From the NCBI GenBank assembly GCA_015680685.1, contig MNCI01002752.1, forward strand, positions 325,536 through 362,392: DNA of 36,857 nt, in the 5' to 3' direction. This DNA is from Gnetum montanum. Taxonomy: Eukaryota > Streptophyta > Gnetopsida > Gnetales > Gnetaceae. The notes beneath the pieces were generated by a model that made no database searches, was not told where the DNA came from, and was given only the letters and a program-made list of their open reading frames with translations. Shown in pieces: positions 31,771-36,857 of the stretch. Every line of letters begins with the position of its first letter. Within the stretch, counting starts at the first letter, position 1. The translations under genes and the position numbers were made by a program.

Positions 31771-32560
31771 TTGTCTCTTCGTTCTCTGATGTTGGAGGGA
31801 AAATGGAAAATAAAGGACTCCTCCAACAACAATTCGCAACCCACTAAAAGTACTACTAATATGGATGATAATAACAACATTTTACATTTTGAATTTCTTG
31901 AAGAGATCTTTGATCAAACCATTCAAACCTTCACTCATCTTTATGCAATTGGTTTTTTATGGTAGGATTTCTCTTGCCTTAGTTTTCTAGGAATGGATCA
32001 AAAGTTTTTGAGAACCTAGAAACATTAGATTAACCCTAGCTTTTAATATTACCAAAGGATTTTTTCTATTCACTTTTGAAGCCAAGGCTATGGAAAATTT
32101 TATGAAACAACAATCAATTTGGGATGTATATGGATCCTTTTTAGTGCTTCAACCTTGGAAGGAGGATTTTGATCGGAAAAAGAAAGAAAAAGTATTTTGC
32201 CAGTATGTATACAATTTTTAGTGCTCTCATCACACTTTTCTCCACATGTTGACATTCTTGTTGCACAAGTTAGGGAGGTCATTGGTATGAAGTCCTTTTT
32301 AGGTTTTTGTCCAAGACCAACTCAGCAAGTGTATGTTAAAATTGAAATGTAAAAGAAACATCTTGAATCATTGGAATTTAATGTAAAAGGAAAGAATTTT
32401 GTTCAAAAATTTTCATATCTTACACTCCCAAACCATTGTTATTATTGTCTTGATCCTAATCATCAAAAAGATGAATGTTCAAACCTACTAGCCAAGATTG
32501 AAGTCAAGAGAATTTTAGCTGAACAAGTTAGTAAAAGAACTAAAAGATAAAAATATATCT
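31771..32560 (+). pseudogene. LINE copy C ORF1 with CCHC zinc knuckle
   Basis: The frame from ATG 31771 opens M-S-L-R-S-L-M-L-E-G and runs to a TAG near 31963. Coding resemblance then continues with frame changes, for example G-F-C-P-R-P-T-Q-Q-V-Y-V-K. A complete knuckle, C-Y-Y-C-L-D-P-N-H-Q-K-D-E-C (C-x2-C-x4-H-x4-C), lies at 32437-32478 and is followed by a Lys/Glu-rich stretch. This fits the RNA-binding ORF1 protein of plant L1 elements. The start is not certain. The frame at 31686-31880 on the minus strand is a shadow. Confidence 0.55.
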
Positions 32561-32898
32561 AAGGATATAGATAATGATATTGTTGAGGTGCACTTGGCTA
32601 ATCCTTCTTCTTTGGACCCCAAGATGACACATGTGGAAGACATGAATATTGAGGCTACCAATGTTACTAAGACTTCTCTTAACCAAGAAGGGGTCCCAAA
32701 AGATGCTACTAGTGGTTGGAAGCAAGTTACCTAGAAATATTATGCCTTAGTCACATGAGATAATCCTATCTTTAGCAATTTCCTTAAAGGACACTGATCC
32801 TTAGTTCTTGCTAATGCTAATCAGTCTACTAGTAGAAGAACAAGTGCTTGTCATCCTTTAGTGGTTGAGGGGGATCCTCCTTTATCTTCACATCGACA

Positions 32899-35800
32899 AT
32901 GAAGTGTTGCTCATGGAATGTTAGAGGACTCTTGAATCCCCGTAGAAGATATATAGTCTAAGATTATATTCGGAGGCATTCCCTAGATGTTGCTTGTATT
33001 CAAGAAGTTAAAATCTAAGGATTCCATCTTCAAACCTATTGTAAGAGTATTTTTCCCAAGAGTTATTATGTCTCTTCTCACCATGAACATGGAAAAGGGG
33101 GAGCTATAATTCTTCTTCATAGTAAGTGGCAGGAGTCTATTATTGATCATAGTTGTGATAATTCAAGGTATTGTTGTTGGGTTTGGTTACAGTACGCTAA
33201 TGAACTATGAGGGATCATTTCCATTTATGCTCCTTGTAATCTGAATGATCGAAAGCTTTTTCGGAATTGGCTTGGGCACAATGTGCCTATAGCTAATTAA
33301 ATCATCATAGGAGACTTTAATATGATTGAGCATCTAGAGGATAAGTTTGGAGGATAAAGAGGTGGTTTAGACAACAGTGAGCTTTCTGTTTGGCTTTTGT
33401 TGAAGATCAAATTGAATTTGCAAGAAGCTAATGGAAACTATCACTCTTCTAGTACTTCTAATTAGTTTACTTGGAGCAATGCTAGACATGGAGACTCCTA
33501 CATTTCTTCTAGGTTGGATTGGGTTTACCTATCTGTGAATGCTTCTATTCAATTTACTACCACCAACAGTGCTCCTATTCAGGCAGATTATACCTAGGTT
33601 CTGTCATATCATTATCCTATTCATTGGTCTCTTTTCCTCTCTAGTTGCTCCTGCTCTTCCAATGACCTTTATATTTTTAACACTACCTTTCTTCATAGCA
33701 ACTTCCATTGCTCTTTATTAATGCAAATATGGAATTGACATCCTAAATCCCTCGGAGAAGACAGTTGGATTAATTGGTGGACTAACGCTTGTACTTGCCT
33801 CCAATGGTTTTCCAAACATGCAGGTAAACTGGTGACTTCAAGAATAAATTCTCATATGTCCAACCTTCATAAGGAAATATCTTTATTACAAAATGCCATT
33901 AATAGAGGTGAAGCTACTGAGGCTCAATTTTGTCGATTGCAAATTTCCAAGGAGAACATGCATATGATGGATCACCATGAAGCCAAAGGTGTTCACCTTC
34001 GTGCCATTCTTTCTTGGCTTTGCATGGGTGACCAGGCCACTAAAGATTTTTCTCATCTTCTCAAAGGGGAACACCTATCCCCTAAAATCCTAGGTATTCA
34101 AGTTGATGATAATATCTCTCCCTCCAAGATTGACATTTTACAGGCTTTCTTTGATTTTTACTTTGGAATTTTTTGTAAAGAAGATATTGATCCCATTGCA
34201 ATTAATGCCTGCTTAGGAGTTATTACTCCTTTCAATCGTTCCATCTTTGGTGATGCTTCTCTTATTTCTAAATAGGATCTTGGTAAAGCTCTTCAACAAC
34301 TCCACAATGGCAAAGCCCCTGGTATGGATGGTCTTCCTACAGAATTTTTCAAAAAATTGTGGCTCACTCTTCAAGATACTGTCTATAGTGTGTATAAGGA
34401 AGCTCTTAGGAAAGGTTCCTTTGGAAAAGTGATCAATGTTGGTATTATTAAGCTTCTACCCGAGTTAGGAGATCATATGTGCATTAGCAACTGGCATACT
34501 ATCACTCTTTTAAATTTTATCTACAAAATTGTTGCTAAAGCTATAGCCAATAAATTAAAACCTTTTCTTCCTCATCTCATAAGTAAAGAGCAAACTTGTT
34601 TTGTGCAAGGTAGGTATATTTTAGACAATGTCGATACTTCTATTAAGGGCTTGCATTGGGCTTCTTCCACTGATAAAAAAACTATTCTTCTTAAGCTTGA
34701 TTTTGCAAAAGCTTATGACATGCTTGATTGGTCCTTTTTAAGAATTGTAGTTAAACATCATAACTTAGGTATTGTTTTTGATAGACATATCGATCTAGTT
34801 TCATCAGAGGCCTCTTTAGTTATTTGTATTAATGAAACCTTCTCTAAGGTTATTGAGCTTCAAAAATCAATACGACAAGGATACCCTTTAGCTCCTTATC
34901 TTTTTATCCTAGCTGTTGATGCTCTTGGAGTTGTTCTTAGAACTCACAATGATTTTATGAGGTTGAGAGGTATCTCTCTTCCACAAGAAGGACATGATCT
35001 TGTTTATAGCCAGTTTGTAGATGACACTTTTCTCGCTTTGCTTGAGGACCATAATAATTTTAACATTGCCTTGGATTGCATTGACATCTATAGTAGAGCC
35101 TTAGGAGCAAAAATCAATTGGAACAAAATGTAAGCTATTCGGTCTAGCTTCTTTTCAAGTCCTACTTGGACTTATCATTTTAATATCAAGTGGCTTTCTC
35201 CTACAGATGTTTTCACCCTTTTGGGTGTCTTGATAGCTTTATTCGTCACTCCCACTACCTTATGAAATAATGTGGTGGAAAATGTGAAACATAAAGCTTT
35301 CAAATGGACTTATAAACCCTTATCTCTTGCAGGTAGATTTATCGTAGTTAATCATATTTTGAGCTCCACTCATGTGTACTACTCTTTCTTTATGGATCCT
35401 TCCAAATCTTCCTTTTAGTGCATCAACAAATTCCTAGGAATTCTTTATGAGGGGATAAGGATAATCACAAAGATTTTCATTAATTTGCTTGGGATATTGC
35501 ACTTTAAGTAAGGACCATAGGGGCTTAGGCCTCCCCTCTATTGAGCACCAAAGTATTCTCTTGGCCTCTAAGTGGGTCACTCACTATATAGAAGGAGATG
35601 AAGCTTGGAAGATACTTTTTAGGCATAATATTTTTTGTCTTGGTAATCATCATAGATGGAAAAACACTCATTGGAGCAATTGAATCATCAACAGGTTCTC
35701 AGAAGATTATATGTTCCTTCTTGTTCAAGAAAATTTGGCAGTGTTGGAGTAAGCTGAAAGGCTTTTTGCAATGGAAACCTTCCCAAATAAGCTTGAACTC

Positions 35801-36700
35801 TTTGTTGATGCACTCCATCTGGTGGTCTCTTATTTTTAAAAAGAGTTTCGGTTGTCTTTATGAGAAGTTCTCTCATGGAGCCAATTGTTTTGCTGATCAC
35901 AATCTCCATCATGTTGCTTAATTATTTACTATTAAGAATGATTCTACTACCCTCTCTCGCAATATGCCAAAGTAAGATGGGGGTTTCAAAGACAAGATAC
36001 TCTTATTTACCATCACATTAAGCATGTTCTCTCCAACTTTGGTGTTTCTAAGTTGCATAATAATACTCCTTGGTATGATTATTGGTTTTGGCCTGATGGT
36101 TCCCTTCTACATTCCCTATGTCTTTCTAAAGCCAAATCTTGGTTTCATGTGCAAAAATTCCAACTCTCCACTTTAAAGAGAAGATGGAGTGTGCATCTTG
36201 AGGATCACCATTGGAAAGCTATTTTTCATCATGTTTGGACTTCCAAGGCCCAACCTAAGCATTGTTTCTTTTTCTGGTCCTTGATTCATTAAGGTCTTCC
36301 CATTAGACATAGGCTTCACTTCTTAGGAGTTGATTGCCCTAAGTGCACCATTTGTGAAGTCAATGACTCTTTTGTGCATGTCTTTTGGGATTGCTCATTC
36401 TCTTGACAAATTTGGAAGTGGTGTCAGTCTCTCCCAATTTTTATTCCTAACCATCCTCTTGATTTCCCTCTATGTATCTTCAAAGATGATTGTGTTAAGC
36501 AACACCTTTAAAAAGCCTAGAAAATCCTCTTATTTGAGATTATTTTCTTTATTTGGAAATGTTGTCTAGATGCCTGGTATCAAAACACCAACTACATTGA
36601 ATTTGACTATGGTATGAAATGCTCTATTGCTAGTAATGTTCAACTTCAATGTCAAGAACTATGCTCTACCAATAATATTACTTTTTCTTAAGTGATATCT
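32899..36700 (+). pseudogene. LINE copy C ORF2: endonuclease, reverse transcriptase, zf-RVT
   Basis: The start ATG 32899 opens M-K-C-C-S-W-N-V-R-G-L, the classic LINE endonuclease start. I-Q-E-V, I-I-I-G-D-F-N (about 33301-33321) and S-R-L-D-W-V follow, all endonuclease motifs. One frame, broken by single stops, carries on to about 35450. The RT has K-A-P-G-M-D-G-L-P-T-E-F-F, F-V-Q-G-R-Y-I-L-D-N, L-K-L-D-F-A-K-A-Y-D, S-I-R-Q-G-Y-P-L-A-P-Y-L-F and the catalytic F-V-D-D at 35014-35025. The 269-codon open stretch 34324-35133 is the longest in the window. Frameshifts occur near 35450, about 35690 and before 36053. zf-RVT reads C-P-K-C-T-I-C, then H-V-F-W-D-C near 36330-36400. It would nick DNA and copy element RNA. 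Stops include TAA, TAG and TGA. Confidence 0.8.
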
Positions 36701-36808
36701 CTTTTGAATTGCTTGTTTGGGTTTTTTTTAGCTTTTGTCCTAGGGGTGTGAAAAGATTTTATCTTATTGCAAGTGACTAGGGGGTCATCTTGCAACTTTG
36801 GGCTTTAG

Positions 36809-36857
36809 TTTTTTTTTTTTTTTGAGAGAATGTTCGGGATTGTATTATTGAAAAATT
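36809..36857 (-). mobile_element. 3' tail of another LINE (copy D), continuing beyond the window
   Basis: Fifteen T at 36809-36823 are followed by GAGAGAATGTTCGGGATTG, the reverse complement of the block that precedes poly(A) in copies 1 and 2. GTATTATTGAAA further on also matches copy 1. So a minus-strand element of that family starts here, placed tail to tail with copy C. Confidence 0.65.

Larger units (their letters stand above)
31180..36808 (+). mobile_element. LINE copy C, near full length, best preserved element
   Basis: ORF1 (zinc knuckle at 32437-32478), ORF2 with endonuclease from 32899, RT with F-V-D-D, and zf-RVT near 36330-36400 lie in order on the + strand, in about 5.6 kb. The stretch 31180-31770 has no coding resemblance and is probably 5' UTR. 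The 3' end is taken as the T run starting at 36809, which belongs to another element. No J-like extension follows zf-RVT here, so copy C belongs to a different LINE lineage. Confidence 0.7.

Overview
This window looks like intergenic DNA from a large, repeat-rich land-plant genome. I see no intact host gene, rRNA, CRISPR array or operon. The support is L1-type LINEs whose ORF1 resembles the plant DUF4283 plus zinc-knuckle type, Ty3/Gypsy and other LTR remnants, a primer-binding site matching plant initiator tRNA-Met, and many stop codons at expected Gln (CAG) positions, as expected of plant CHG methylation. A gymnosperm is possible, but that is inference from style only.

Layout. 3-1060: 3' part of a LINE (copy 1, + strand). 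1217-1297: a tiny tRNA-like insertion between 18-bp direct repeats. 1298-3758: mostly featureless, with weak minus-strand exon-like pieces. 3759-5280: a probable LTR carrying an array of palindromic TGACTCA-type motifs, followed by a primer-binding site. 5281-9345: about 4 kb without gag or pol. 9349-11850: a GC-rich, 5'-truncated LINE (copy 2, + strand). 12955-18890: a nearly full-length but decayed LINE (copy A, - strand). 18891-20520: AT-rich DNA with one unidentified coding remnant. 21745-27242: LTR, gag, protease, RT, RNase H and integrase of a decayed Ty3/Gypsy element. 27243-28359: a LINE fragment (copy B, - strand) that interrupts the integrase. 28360-31176: an inverted copy of the Gypsy-associated LTR. 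31180-36808: the best preserved LINE (copy C, + strand). 36809-36857: the 3' tail of another LINE (copy D, - strand).

The main result is that LINE copies 1, 2 and A share an extension that I do not know from any described LINE. Downstream of the RT-linked zinc-binding domain (zf-RVT) there is a conserved module of about 170 residues, then a Glu/Gln-rich coiled coil, then a short domain with the layout of a DnaJ J-domain: a helix I-like start, His-Pro-Asp or its decayed forms, a helix III-like stretch, and a closing D-R-x-x-L-D-like helix. Independent decay of the copies while the protein pattern is kept suggests that this was once selected coding sequence.

All coding regions are broken by stops and frameshifts, so the elements here are fossils. 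Boundaries given for mobile elements are approximate unless a motif fixes them.
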